A DNA stretch of 47,566 nucleotides, taken from Desulfarculus sp. (lineage in GTDB: Bacteria > Desulfobacterota > Desulfarculia > Desulfarculales > Desulfarculaceae). Both the position numbers and the translations under genes were made by a program. The stretch is from positions 1 through 47,566 of the forward strand of contig JACRDC010000126.1 in the NCBI GenBank assembly GCA_016218705.1, in the 5' to 3' direction. The notes under the pieces were generated by a model, which was given only the letters and a program-made list of their open reading frames with translations, was not told where the DNA came from and searched no databases. Shown here piece by piece: positions 7,884 through 15,658 of this stretch (positions within the stretch are counted from its first letter, which is position 1; each line of letters opens with the position of its first letter).

Positions 7884-9404
7884 TTAAAGGCTGAAGCCCT
7901 CCACCCTGGCTTGCAGTTGGGCCGCCAGCTCGGAGAGGCTTTGGGCGGCGGCGGCGGTTTCCTCCACCAGGGCGGCGTTTTGCTGCACGGCCTGATCCAT
8001 CTGGATGACGGCCTTGTTCACCTCCTCGATGCCCGAGGCCTGCTCCTGGGTGGCGGCCCAGATGGCGCCCACGGTCTGGGCCAGTTGCTGGACCTTGGCG
8101 ATGATCTCCTCCAGGAGCTGGGCGCTCTCGGACATGAGCTGGCCGCCCTGGGCCACCTGGGCGGCGCTGTCGGCGATGAGGCCCTGTATCTGCTTGGCCG
8201 CCGCCGAGGCCCGGCCGGCCAGGTTGCGCACCTCGGAGGCCACAACCGCGAACCCCCGGCCCGCCTCGCCGGCCCGGGCGGCCTCCACGGCGGCGTTCAA
8301 GGCCAACAGGTTGGTCTGGAAGGCGATCTCGTTGACCAGCCCGATGATGTCGCTGATCTTCTGGCTGGAATCACGCACCTGGCGCATGGCCTGGGCCGTG
8401 CGGCCCACCACCTGGCCGCCCTGGCGGGCCTGCTGGGCCGCGGCCTTGGCCAGTTCGTCGGCCTGGCGCACGCCCTGGGCGCTGTTGCGCACCGAGGCGG
8501 TGAGCTCCTCCACGGCGGCGGCGGTCTGCTCGATGGCCGCGGCCTGTTGCTGGGTGCGCTCGTTGAGGTCCTGATTGCCCGAGGAGATGTGGCCGGCGCT
8601 CTCGGCCAGGGCCGCGGCGTCGTCGCGGATCAGGCCCACGCTGGCATTCAGGGAGCCACGCAGCGCACCCAAGGAGCGGGCCACGTCGCCGATCTCGTCC
8701 TGGGCCAGGCCCTGGTGGGCATAGGGGCGCAGGTCGCCCTGGCTAAGCAGCCCCACGTCCTCCACCACCCGGCCCAGGGGCCTTATCATGCGCGTGCGCA
8801 CTAGCCACCAGGTGAAGCTGAAGACCGCCATCCCCAGGGCCAGGCCGGCCAGCATCACCGTCTTGAGGGCGCGCACCTTGGCCGCGGCCAGGGCGGCATA
8901 CATCTCGGTGGCCTGGTTCATGCCCTTCAAGAGCTCCAGGTTACCCTGGATGAGGGTCTGGAGCGCCCCCTGAAACTCCCCCGCCCCCGGCTGGCTGGCC
9001 CCCAGCACCGCCAGGGCCGCCTGCATGGGCAGCCACTGGGCGGCCACCCGCTCCAGTTGGGCCAGGACCTCTGGGTCGTGGGTGGGGGGCAGGTTCATCC
9101 GGCGGTCGCCGTCCCTTAGCCCTTGCAGTGATTGCTGGAACAGGCGGCTAGTGGCCTCTAGTTGCTGGCGCAACTGGGCCGCGTCGCCCAGGCCCTGGCC
9201 CAGGAGCAGGGCCTCCTTGGTCATCTTCTGGGAGAGCATGCGCTGGCGGCCGGCGATGTTGACCACCTCGCCGTCGGTTTCCTGCTGGCCCAAGAGCCAC
9301 CAGGCGGCGGCCACCAGCACCGCCAGGCACATGAGCAGCACGCCCATTGCCGATACCAGTTTCAGTAGAATGGAAAAACGCCTGTCCGCCGTTCCAATCG
9401 CCAT
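7884..9404 (-). CDS. methyl-accepting chemotaxis protein with PilJ/NarX-like sensor
   Basis: A 506-residue chemoreceptor. Membrane segments lie near residues 12-38 and 183-207. The extracytoplasmic region begins with [18 protein letters not shown], the P-box-like motif of the PilJ/NarX sensor family, which in NarX-type proteins binds nitrate or nitrite. A HAMP linker follows ([19 protein letters not shown]), then a signalling domain with [20 protein letters not shown]. It would report to CheA/CheW. Nitrate/nitrite as ligand is inference from the motif. The gene has its own promoter in the divergent gap with the aminotransferase gene. Confidence 0.9.
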   Translation of the reverse strand: MAIGTADRRFSILLKLVSAMGVLLMCLAVLVAAAWWLLGQQETDGEVVNIAGRQRMLSQKMTKEALLLGQGLGDAAQLRQQLEATSRLFQQSLQGLRDGDRRMNLPPTHDPEVLAQLERVAAQWLPMQAALAVLGASQPGAGEFQGALQTLIQGNLELLKGMNQATEMYAALAAAKVRALKTVMLAGLALGMAVFSFTWWLVRTRMIRPLGRVVEDVGLLSQGDLRPYAHQGLAQDEIGDVARSLGALRGSLNASVGLIRDDAAALAESAGHISSGNQDLNERTQQQAAAIEQTAAAVEELTASVRNSAQGVRQADELAKAAAQQARQGGQVVGRTAQAMRQVRDSSQKISDIIGLVNEIAFQTNLLALNAAVEAARAGEAGRGFAVVASEVRNLAGRASAAAKQIQGLIADSAAQVAQGGQLMSESAQLLEEIIAKVQQLAQTVGAIWAATQEQASGIEEVNKAVIQMDQAVQQNAALVEETAAAAQSLSELAAQLQARVEGFSL

Positions 9405-9445
9405 GGTCGCACCCTGCGCTTGACTTTTTTTGATGGCCGCCGGTA

Positions 9446-9473
9446 ATTATCCCTGCAATTCATACTTGCGCAA
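9446..9473 (-). promoter_or_regulatory. sigma-70-type promoter for the PilJ-type chemoreceptor gene
   Basis: On the minus strand: -35 TTGCGC (9473-9468), 16-bp spacer and -10 GATAAT (9451-9446), about 40 bp upstream of the start codon at 9404. It lies in the 138-bp divergent gap before the aminotransferase gene. Confidence 0.5.
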
Positions 9474-9542
9474 TAGATGAATGGCAAGCCGATAATCCAA
9501 AAACCCTTGCCCGTGGCGGGGCCGGGGTGTAGATTCCTGCCC

Positions 9543-10529
9543 ATGTTTGCAGAGCCCCCCACCATAATCAGCGAGAACGAGGCCATCGCCCGCCTCAAGG
9601 CCTTGGAGCGCCCCTGGGCCGGCGATTACCTGGCCATGTACTCCACCTGGCTGGGGGGCATAGTCCAGGAGCCCTGGCTGATGCACGTGCCCCTGGACGA
9701 CCACATGGTGCACCGGGGCGACGGCGTCTTCGAGATGTTCAAGTGCGTGGCCGGGCGCATCTATCAACTGGACCGCCACCTGCTGCGACTGGCCGGCTCG
9801 GCCCAGGCCATCGGCCTGGAACTGCCCGCCGACCTGGGCGCCCTCAAGCGCCTGGTGGTGGCAGTGACCAGGGCCGGCGGCCAGCGGGAATGCGCGGTGC
9901 GCATCTACCTCAGCCGGGGACCGGGCGGCTTCACCACCAACCCCTTCGAGTGCCCCCGGCCCGGCGTCTACATCATGGTCAGCCACCTGCACCATCCCCC
10001 CCAGTCGGCCTACGACAACGGCGTGCGCCTGGGGGTTAGCCAGGTGCCCAGCAAGAGCGGCTTCTACGCCTCGGTCAAGACCTGCAACTACCTGCCCAAC
10101 GTGCTCCTGAAGCGCGAGGCCCTGGGCCGGGGCTGGGACTACGGCCTGGGCCTGGACGAGGAGGGCTACCTGGCCGAGGGCTCCACCGAGAACGTGGGAC
10201 TGGTGGACGCCCAGGGCCATCTGCTGCTGCCCAAGCCCGACCACATCCTGGAGGGCACCACCGTGCGCCGGGCCATTGAGTTGGCCGCCGGCCTGGTGGA
10301 GCGGGGCACCCTGGCCGAGGTTGAGCGCCGGACCCTCTCCCGCCAGGACCTGGAGCAGGCCCGCGAGATCATGCTCTTCGGCACCACCCTGGATGTGCTG
10401 CCGGTCACCCGCCTGGAGGGCCGCCCGGTGGCCGAGGGCCGCCCCGGCCCAGTGGCCAAGGGCCTTTTGGCCCTCATGCGCCAGGACATCCTGCACAACC
10501 CCGAGGTTTCCACCCCCGCCTTTGACTAG
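9543..10529 (+). CDS. class IV (PLP-dependent) aminotransferase or aminodeoxychorismate lyase
   Basis: A 328-residue fold-type IV PLP enzyme. The Schiff-base lysine is Lys179 in YASVKTCNYLPNVLLKREA, and the cofactor-binding AEGSTENVGLV follows. HRGDGVFEMFK and LDRHLLRLAGSAQAIGL are family blocks near the N-terminus. The family contains branched-chain and D-amino-acid aminotransferases and 4-amino-4-deoxychorismate lyase; sequence alone does not decide here. The start at 9543 is chosen because the 22 codons upstream are not family-like. No biosynthetic operon surrounds it, and a 95-residue unknown gene follows. Confidence 0.85.
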   Translation: MFAEPPTIISENEAIARLKALERPWAGDYLAMYSTWLGGIVQEPWLMHVPLDDHMVHRGDGVFEMFKCVAGRIYQLDRHLLRLAGSAQAIGLELPADLGALKRLVVAVTRAGGQRECAVRIYLSRGPGGFTTNPFECPRPGVYIMVSHLHHPPQSAYDNGVRLGVSQVPSKSGFYASVKTCNYLPNVLLKREALGRGWDYGLGLDEEGYLAEGSTENVGLVDAQGHLLLPKPDHILEGTTVRRAIELAAGLVERGTLAEVERRTLSRQDLEQAREIMLFGTTLDVLPVTRLEGRPVAEGRPGPVAKGLLALMRQDILHNPEVSTPAFD

Positions 10530-10726
10530 GCCCCACGGCCACCATGCCATAAGCCATTGCATTTACTTGCCTAGCAAGTAATTACCCCCCGTCCAAAAAG
10601 CCCTCAAGAATACCGCCGGCCCTGCCGAAACATTTATTGAGCCAGCGCGAGAAGGACCTCGTGCCACCCGACCAAGGCCCGAGGGTTTTACTGGCCCCCG
10701 GCCGCCGCCCAAGGAAGGGACCACCC

Positions 10727-11014
10727 GTGAGCCAACGGGGTGAATGGATAGCCAATTGCCGGCCCGAGCGGGTGCAGCGCATCGCCTCGGCCAGCGTCTT
10801 CCTGCTCAGGGTGGGGCCGCCCAGGCCCAACCAGTTGCAGACCATGGAAGGGCTGGAGTCCGAGGGCCTGGTGGGCCTGTACCGGGTGGGCAAGAAGGAC
10901 GATCCCACGACCCGGGCCGACCAGGAGCGCTACCTGGCCCAGTCGGAGTTCCTGCCCAGCCCCGAGGCCCTGCGCGACCTTCTGGGCGACCTGAGTCCCT
11001 CCCGCAGCCGTTAA
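10727..11014 (+). CDS. small protein of unknown function
   Basis: A 95-residue frame starting at GTG, chosen because AAGGAAGG lies at the right distance upstream; an in-frame ATG at 10637 lacks such a site. The protein is hydrophilic, with RPERVQRIASASVFLLRVGP followed by an acidic/basic tail ending SPSRSR. No membrane segment, signal peptide or known motif was recognised. It lies between the aminotransferase and the methyltransferase on the same strand. Coding status rests on frame length, codon pattern and the ribosome-binding site. Confidence 0.5.
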   Translation: MSQRGEWIANCRPERVQRIASASVFLLRVGPPRPNQLQTMEGLESEGLVGLYRVGKKDDPTTRADQERYLAQSEFLPSPEALRDLLGDLSPSRSR

Positions 11015-11116
11015 TCAAACCCCCGCTTTCCGCCGGCCTCAGCCGACTACCGCAAGCCCAACTTGACGCGCCGGCCCCGCCTGGTACACCATGGGCGATC
11101 TTGGAGATGCGCGCCC

Positions 11117-11863
11117 ATGGAACCCCGCGAATTCCGGCTCATGTACGCTGTGGAGAAGGACCATTGGTGGTTCGTGGGCAAGCGCCTGGCCGCCGCCGCC
11201 CTGCTGGAGGGCGTGGAGCCCATCCAGGGGCTGCGCCTGGACCTGGGCGCCGGCACCGGGGCGCTGTTGCAGGAGCACCTGCGCCGGGGGCCGGCCCTGG
11301 GCCTGGAGAACGACCCCCTGGCCCTGGCCCTGGCCCATAAGCGGGTAGGCCCGCGCCTGGCCCGGGGCCTCAGCCACGCCTTGCCTTTTCGGGACAACTG
11401 CGCCGGCCTGGTCACGATGATGGACCTGCTCTATCACCAGGGCGTGGACGTGGCCGCCACCCTGGCCGAGTGCCACCGGGTGCTGCGGCCCGGCGGCTTT
11501 CTACTGGTCTTCGATTCCGCCTACCAGGGCCTCATGGGCCCCCATGACCGCGCCATGCACGGGGCGCGGCGCTTCACCCGCCCGGGCTTGAGCCTGCGCC
11601 TGGAGAGGGCCGGCTTCACGGTGGTGCGCGCCACCTACCGCAATAGCCTTCTGGCCCCGGGGGTCATCGCCCGCCGCCTGGCCGCCAGATGGCGGGAGCG
11701 CCTGCGCGGCCCCGGGGCCGAGGCCCCGGCCTCGGACGTGGCGCGCCCGCCGGAGATGCTGAACCGCCTGCTCTTGGGGGTGATGCGGGCCGAGGCCAGG
11801 TGGCTGCGGAGGCACGATTTGGTGTTGGGGACGAGCGTGTGCGTGTTGGGGAGGAAGGATTAA
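11117..11863 (+). CDS. class I SAM-dependent methyltransferase
   Basis: A 248-residue protein. Motif I is LRLDLGAGTGALL, with the acidic residue after beta-2 in LGLENDPLALALA, and the later motif HRVLRPGGFLLVFDSA. It begins MEPREFRLMYAVEKDHWWFV; the EKDHWWF stretch is common in methyltransferases found in cell-surface or small-molecule clusters. The ATG at 11117 has GGAG about ten bases upstream and is preferred to an ATG 54 bp earlier. The substrate is unknown, and nothing in the immediate neighbourhood points to one. Confidence 0.85.
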   Translation: MEPREFRLMYAVEKDHWWFVGKRLAAAALLEGVEPIQGLRLDLGAGTGALLQEHLRRGPALGLENDPLALALAHKRVGPRLARGLSHALPFRDNCAGLVTMMDLLYHQGVDVAATLAECHRVLRPGGFLLVFDSAYQGLMGPHDRAMHGARRFTRPGLSLRLERAGFTVVRATYRNSLLAPGVIARRLAARWRERLRGPGAEAPASDVARPPEMLNRLLLGVMRAEARWLRRHDLVLGTSVCVLGRKD

Positions 11864-11896
11864 GGCCGTCTGACCTGCCTAGGTTCCTGGGGGAGC

Positions 11897-13609
11897 ATGG
11901 GGAACAACAAGAAAAATGCCGCAATTATAGCCGGTTTCGCCCTGACCGCCCTGGGCATCGTGGGCATGATTATTTGGGGGGTGAAGTCAGTCGCAACCTT
12001 TGCGGTGGCCACAGGTGTCATCACTTCTATCGGGGCGGCTTGGCCCATAATTTTCCCGGCCGCCAGCCGTAAGCAGGCAGAAGACATCAAGGTGGATACG
12101 ACCCAACTACTCGATGATACCTCCCAGATGAATGAGAGGCTGAAACTAATCGAAGGCCTGCTCAAACCCACCGAAGAAGAAGTAAAGTCAGAACTGGAAA
12201 AGGAGCTGTCGGCCGAGATGGGCCGCAAGCAAGAGGAAGCCTTACGGTTATTCCGAGAGGCTGACCAGGACATCGAACACGGGAGGTCACTCCAGGCCAT
12301 TCCCAAGTTGGAACAGGCCTTGACCATTGCTGATATTCCTTCCTTTCACATAACTCTTGGCAATGCTCTATTTTTTACCAGCAAGTATCAAGATGCCTTG
12401 TGGCATTACCAGAAGTCCCTTGATGGCTACCGCAAGGGTAAGGATCGTCGAGGAGAGGCCAGTGCGATCGGCAGCCTGGGCCTAGTCTATCGAAACCGGG
12501 GCGACCTGGCTCGGGCCGAGCGAAACTTTCAGCAGGCGCTGAAGGTTCATAGGGAAATAGCAGACCCCCAGGGAGAGGCCGCCGCACTGGGCGCCCTAGG
12601 CTTGGTATACCAGGCCCAGGGCGACTTGGCGCGGGCCGAGCAGCATCTTCAGCAGACCCTGGAGATTCAACGAGAACTAGGCTACCGCCGTGGACATGCC
12701 GCAACCTTGGGCAACTTGGGTCTGGTCTATAGGGAGCAGGGCGACCTGGCTCGGGCCGAGCAGCACTTTCGGCAGGCCCTGGAGACTCACCAGGAAATAG
12801 GCGACCGCCTGGGCCAGGCCAGACAACTTGGCAACCTGGGTTTAGTTTATAGGGAGCAGGGCGACCTGACGCGGGCCGAGCAGCACCTTCAGGAGCCCCT
12901 TGAGATTCAACGAGAGATAGGCGACCGTTTGGGGCAGGCGACACAACTGGGCAACCTGGGCCTTGTCTATATGGCCCAGGGCGACCTGGCTCGGGCCGAG
13001 CAGCATTATCAGCAGGCCTTGGAGACTCACCAGGAAATAGGCGACCGCCTGGGCCAGGCCAGACAATTGGGCAACCTGGGCATTGTCTTCGCTAAGCAAG
13101 ACGACCTGACGCAGGCCGAGCAGCATCTTCAGCAGGCCCTGGAGATTCAACGAGAGATAGGCGACCGCTTGGGACAGGCCAGACAACTGGGGAACCTGGG
13201 CCTAGTTTACCAAGCCCAGGGAGACTTGGCGCGGGCCGAGCAGCATCTTCAGCAGGCCCTGGAAATTCAACAAGAACTAGGCGATCGCTTGGGGCAGGCC
13301 AGACAACTTGGCAACCTGGGCCTTGTCTACATGGCCCAGGGCTACTTAGCGCGGGCCGAGCAGCACTATCAGCAGGCCCTGGATATTGACCAGGAAATAG
13401 GCGACCGACTGGGCCAGGCCACACAACTGGCCAACCTGGGCGCGGTCTACGCAGCACAAGGCTACCTGTCGAAGGCCTTAGAATGCTATGAGCAGTCCGC
13501 GTCCATGTTCCGCGATATCGGCGCGGCCCGCGAATTGGCCATCACCGAAGAAAAAATCGCCCGCCTCAGGCAGGCCATGGCCCGCCAACCCGCCCCTCCC
13601 GCCAAGTAA
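11897..13609 (+). CDS. membrane-anchored tetratricopeptide-repeat protein
   Basis: A 570-residue protein with two hydrophobic segments near the N-terminus (about residues 8-28 and 33-55), a charged helical stretch, then TPRs of the 40-residue kinesin-light-chain (TPR_12) type. Nine 40-residue units begin at nucleotide 12461 and repeat every 120 bp to about 13540; the consensus contains LGNLGLVYxxQGDLARAEQH. Units 3-8 are nearly identical in DNA. Such arrays are protein-protein scaffolds. Base composition is visibly lower in G+C than in the flanking genes, suggesting transfer or recent repeat expansion. The partner is unknown. Confidence 0.85.
   Translation: MGNNKKNAAIIAGFALTALGIVGMIIWGVKSVATFAVATGVITSIGAAWPIIFPAASRKQAEDIKVDTTQLLDDTSQMNERLKLIEGLLKPTEEEVKSELEKELSAEMGRKQEEALRLFREADQDIEHGRSLQAIPKLEQALTIADIPSFHITLGNALFFTSKYQDALWHYQKSLDGYRKGKDRRGEASAIGSLGLVYRNRGDLARAERNFQQALKVHREIADPQGEAAALGALGLVYQAQGDLARAEQHLQQTLEIQRELGYRRGHAATLGNLGLVYREQGDLARAEQHFRQALETHQEIGDRLGQARQLGNLGLVYREQGDLTRAEQHLQEPLEIQREIGDRLGQATQLGNLGLVYMAQGDLARAEQHYQQALETHQEIGDRLGQARQLGNLGIVFAKQDDLTQAEQHLQQALEIQREIGDRLGQARQLGNLGLVYQAQGDLARAEQHLQQALEIQQELGDRLGQARQLGNLGLVYMAQGYLARAEQHYQQALDIDQEIGDRLGQATQLANLGAVYAAQGYLSKALECYEQSASMFRDIGAARELAITEEKIARLRQAMARQPAPPAK
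12461..13540 (+). repeat. nine 120-bp in-frame tandem repeats
   Basis: The units start at 12461, 12581, 12701, 12821, 12941, 13061, 13181, 13301 and 13421. The central six are near-identical, the outer ones more diverged, which is the pattern of internal unit duplication. They encode the TPR array of the gene at 11897-13609, and copy number could vary by slippage or recombination. Confidence 0.9.
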
Positions 13610-13660
13610 CCCGCTCCTCCTCCCTCCTTACCCCAACCCGCTTCCCCTTCTTACCCAACA

Positions 13661-13688
13661 TTGACATCGCCTGCCTCCCGTGTAATAT
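13661..13688 (+). promoter_or_regulatory. sigma-70 promoter of glyA
   Basis: A perfect -35 TTGACA (13661-13666), 16-bp spacer and -10 TAATAT (13683-13688). The leader to the ATG at 13724 is about 30 nt. Confidence 0.75.
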
Positions 13689-13723
13689 TATCCGTCTGGC
13701 TGTATTGCAAAAAGGACAGAATT

Positions 13724-14968
13724 ATGAGCCATCTACGCCAGTCGGACCCCCAGGTCGCCGAGTTGATCCAGCAGGAATCGCGCCGCCAGGCCTCGGTGCT
13801 GCGGCTCATCCCCAGCGAGAACTACGCCTCGCCGGCGGTGATGGAGGCCACGGGCAGCGTCCTGACCAACAAGTACTCGGAGGGCTATCCCTTCCGCCGT
13901 TATTACCAGGGTCAGGAGTTCATAGACCTGATCGAGGACATCGCGCTCAAGCGGGCTCGGGAGCTCTTTGGGGCCGAGCACGCCAACGTGCAGCCCTATT
14001 CGGGCTCTCCGGCCAACATGGCGGTATATCTGGGGTTGTTGAAGCCCCACGACCGGGTGCTGGGCATGGATCTGGCGGCGGGCGGGCATTTGACCCACGG
14101 GGCCAAGGTGAGCTTCTCGGGCAAGTTCTACGAGGTGCGCCAGTACGGGCTCAGCCGCTCCACCGGCCTGGTGGACTACGAGGCCGCCCGGGCCATGGCC
14201 AGGGAATTCCAGCCCAAGCTGATCTTCACCGGGGCGTCCTCCTATCCGCGCACCATAGATTTCAGCATCTTCCGGCAGATCGCCGACGAGGTGGGGGCCT
14301 ATCTGGTGGCCGACATCAGCCACATCTCGGGGCTGTGCATCTCCGGCGACCATCCCCATCCCCTGCCCCACGCCGACGTGGTGACCACCACCACCCACAA
14401 ACTCCTGCGCGGTCCCCGGGGGGGCATGATCCTGTGCCGGGGCGAGCTGGCGCCCAAGATTGACAAGGCGGTCTTCCCGGGCCTGCAGGGCGGCCCCCAC
14501 AACCACGTCACCGCGGCCATCGCCGTGGCCCTGGGCGAGGCGGCGCGTCCGGACTTCACGGAGTATTGCCACCAGGTGGTGAGGAACGCCCAGGCCCTGG
14601 CCCAGGGCCTCACGGACCAGGGCTGCCAGTTGGTCACCGGCGGCACCGACAATCATCTGGTGCTGATTGACGCCACGCCCCTGGGGCACACGGGCAAGTC
14701 CCTGGCCGTGGCCCTGGAGCGGGCGGGCATCGTGGCCAACGCCAACAAGATACCTTTTGACCCCCGCCCGGCCGAGGAGCCCAGCGGCGTGCGCCTGGGC
14801 ACCCCGGCGCTCACCACCCGGGGCATGCGGGAGGCCCAGATGGCCCAGGTGGCGGCGTTCATCGGCCAAGTGGCCCGGGATGCGGGCAACGCCACCGTCT
14901 TGGAGACGGTGCGGGGCCAGGTGGCCGAGTTGTGCGCGGGCTTCCCGGCCCCCGGGGTGGCCGTCTAG
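13724..14968 (+). CDS. glyA: serine hydroxymethyltransferase
   Basis: A 414-residue PLP enzyme that interconverts serine plus tetrahydrofolate with glycine plus methylene-tetrahydrofolate in the cytoplasm. Family blocks are intact: LRLIPSENYASPAVMEATGS, LTNKYSEGYP, VQPYSGSPANMAVYLGLL, the PLP lysine in TTTTHKLLRGPRGGMIL, and PGLQGGPHNH. Length is normal for the family. The start at 13724 follows AAAAAGGACAG and lies 36 bp after a strong promoter; an ATG at 13661 would fall inside the promoter. It is monocistronic as far as can be seen. The two small-RNA candidates lie directly downstream. Confidence 0.97.
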   Translation: MSHLRQSDPQVAELIQQESRRQASVLRLIPSENYASPAVMEATGSVLTNKYSEGYPFRRYYQGQEFIDLIEDIALKRARELFGAEHANVQPYSGSPANMAVYLGLLKPHDRVLGMDLAAGGHLTHGAKVSFSGKFYEVRQYGLSRSTGLVDYEAARAMAREFQPKLIFTGASSYPRTIDFSIFRQIADEVGAYLVADISHISGLCISGDHPHPLPHADVVTTTTHKLLRGPRGGMILCRGELAPKIDKAVFPGLQGGPHNHVTAAIAVALGEAARPDFTEYCHQVVRNAQALAQGLTDQGCQLVTGGTDNHLVLIDATPLGHTGKSLAVALERAGIVANANKIPFDPRPAEEPSGVRLGTPALTTRGMREAQMAQVAAFIGQVARDAGNATVLETVRGQVAELCAGFPAPGVAV

Positions 14969-15005
14969 GCGGTGGCCGCGATTTTTTGACCCGGGCCTTG
15001 GTGGC

Positions 15006-15023
15006 GGTTCAGTTTTTTGAACC
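15006..15023. promoter_or_regulatory. inverted repeat downstream of glyA
   Basis: GGTTCA-N6-TGAACC, with a T run in the middle. It could be part of a weak terminator for glyA or a second activator site for the sigma-54 promoters further on. The sequence does not decide. Confidence 0.3.
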
Positions 15024-15083
15024 AAGTAATGATAAGGCAAATCAAGACGTTGATCTCTTGACCCCTCGCAGGCTCCGGCAAGA

Positions 15084-15103
15084 CGGTACAAAAATTTGTA
15101 CCG
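15084..15103. promoter_or_regulatory. candidate enhancer (UAS) for a sigma-54 activator
   Basis: A perfect dyad CGGTACAAA-AA-TTTGTACCG (9-bp arms, 2-bp centre). It lies about 110-130 bp upstream of the first -24/-12 promoter, the usual distance for an enhancer-binding protein. No regulator gene for it lies in the window. Confidence 0.6.
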
Positions 15104-15211
15104 CGGTCTCCCAAGTGGGGAAGTGGCCCCCGGGAGCGGCGCCCAGAATCTTCAAGCTAAAGTATTGATTATAAAGGGTATGTTGTGGCGGGCCGCTCGC
15201 GGCCTGGCTGG

Positions 15212-15227
15212 TGGCACCAAAGTTGCT
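15212..15227 (+). promoter_or_regulatory. sigma-54 promoter of small RNA 1
   Basis: TGGCAC-N5-TTGCT fits the -24/-12 consensus (GG at 15213-15214, GC at 15225-15226). The predicted start is G15238, which is the first base of the block conserved between the two RNA candidates. Confidence 0.8.
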
Positions 15228-15237
15228 TGAGCTAGGG

Positions 15238-15311
15238 GCACCAGCTTCTCAAAAAACCCTTTTCTCCTTTTCAGAGCGCGCCGGGTTCCCCAGACCCGGC
15301 GCGCTCTATTT
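15238..15311 (+). ncRNA. sigma-54-dependent small RNA candidate 1
   Basis: A transcript of about 74 nt is predicted from the promoter at 15212-15227. It begins GCACCAGCTTCTCAAAAAAC, continues as an unpaired pyrimidine tract (15258-15272, containing TTTTCTCCTTTT), and ends in a perfect 14-bp G+C-rich hairpin (15273-15286/15294-15307) followed by ATTT. It has no open reading frame with a ribosome-binding site. The TCTCCTTTT stretch is complementary to Shine-Dalgarno sequences, so pairing with ribosome-binding sites of target mRNAs is the likely mode. A homologous copy lies at 15456-15526. The weak T tract is the least convincing part. Confidence 0.75.
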
Positions 15312-15340
15312 GGGCGTGGGCAACGCAGGGCCACTTCAGG

Positions 15341-15355
15341 ATAACTTGCGGTTAT
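15341..15355. promoter_or_regulatory. small inverted repeat between the two small RNAs
   Basis: ATAAC-N5-GTTAT, centred about 80-90 bp upstream of the second sigma-54 promoter. It is a possible activator site for small RNA 2. It shares no sequence with the stronger dyad at 15084-15103, so the assignment is weak. Confidence 0.25.
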
Positions 15356-15429
15356 AGCTTGGGTAAATTGGCAGGGTCCATCCGGGGGGCGGCGGAGAGG
15401 TCCAGGATGCCGGGGCCGCCGGACAATTT

Positions 15430-15445
15430 TGGCACCCGCATTGCA
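15430..15445 (+). promoter_or_regulatory. sigma-54 promoter of small RNA 2
   Basis: TGGCAC-N5-TTGCA is a full match to the -24/-12 consensus. The predicted start, G15456, is the same base of the conserved RNA block as in copy 1. Confidence 0.82.
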
Positions 15446-15455
15446 AGAGTTACGG

Positions 15456-15526
15456 GCACCAGCTTCTCAAACCCCTTTCTCCTCTTCTGGAATGCGCCGG
15501 GCACCCAACCCGGCGTTTTCCTTTTT
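15456..15526 (+). ncRNA. sigma-54-dependent small RNA candidate 2
   Basis: A transcript of about 70 nt homologous to candidate 1. The first 16 bases are identical (GCACCAGCTTCTCAAA), then comes a pyrimidine tract containing CCCCTTTCTCCTCTTCT, then a hairpin with a 7-bp perfect core (15495-15501/15509-15515) that can extend outward, and a strong T tract TTTTCCTTTTT (15516-15526). It is therefore a convincing terminator-ended RNA. It ends about 130 bp before the convergent enoyl-CoA hydratase gene. The pair resembles, in organisation only, other multi-copy sigma-54-dependent regulatory RNAs such as the Vibrio Qrr set. Confidence 0.8.
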
Positions 15527-15658
15527 GGGGCCTCGGCCCCGCCCGCCCAAGCAAAACGGGCGGGGATGGACCCCGCCCGCCGCGGCGAAATACCGGCATG
15601 GCGATTTGGCGCCGGCCCCAGGACCGGGCGTGGGCGGCTACCTGGCCGGCCTGGGCGC

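Noticed and set aside
12461-13540. CRISPR-like periodic repeats
   Set aside because: The 120-bp period is coding, without spacers, and matches TPR units.
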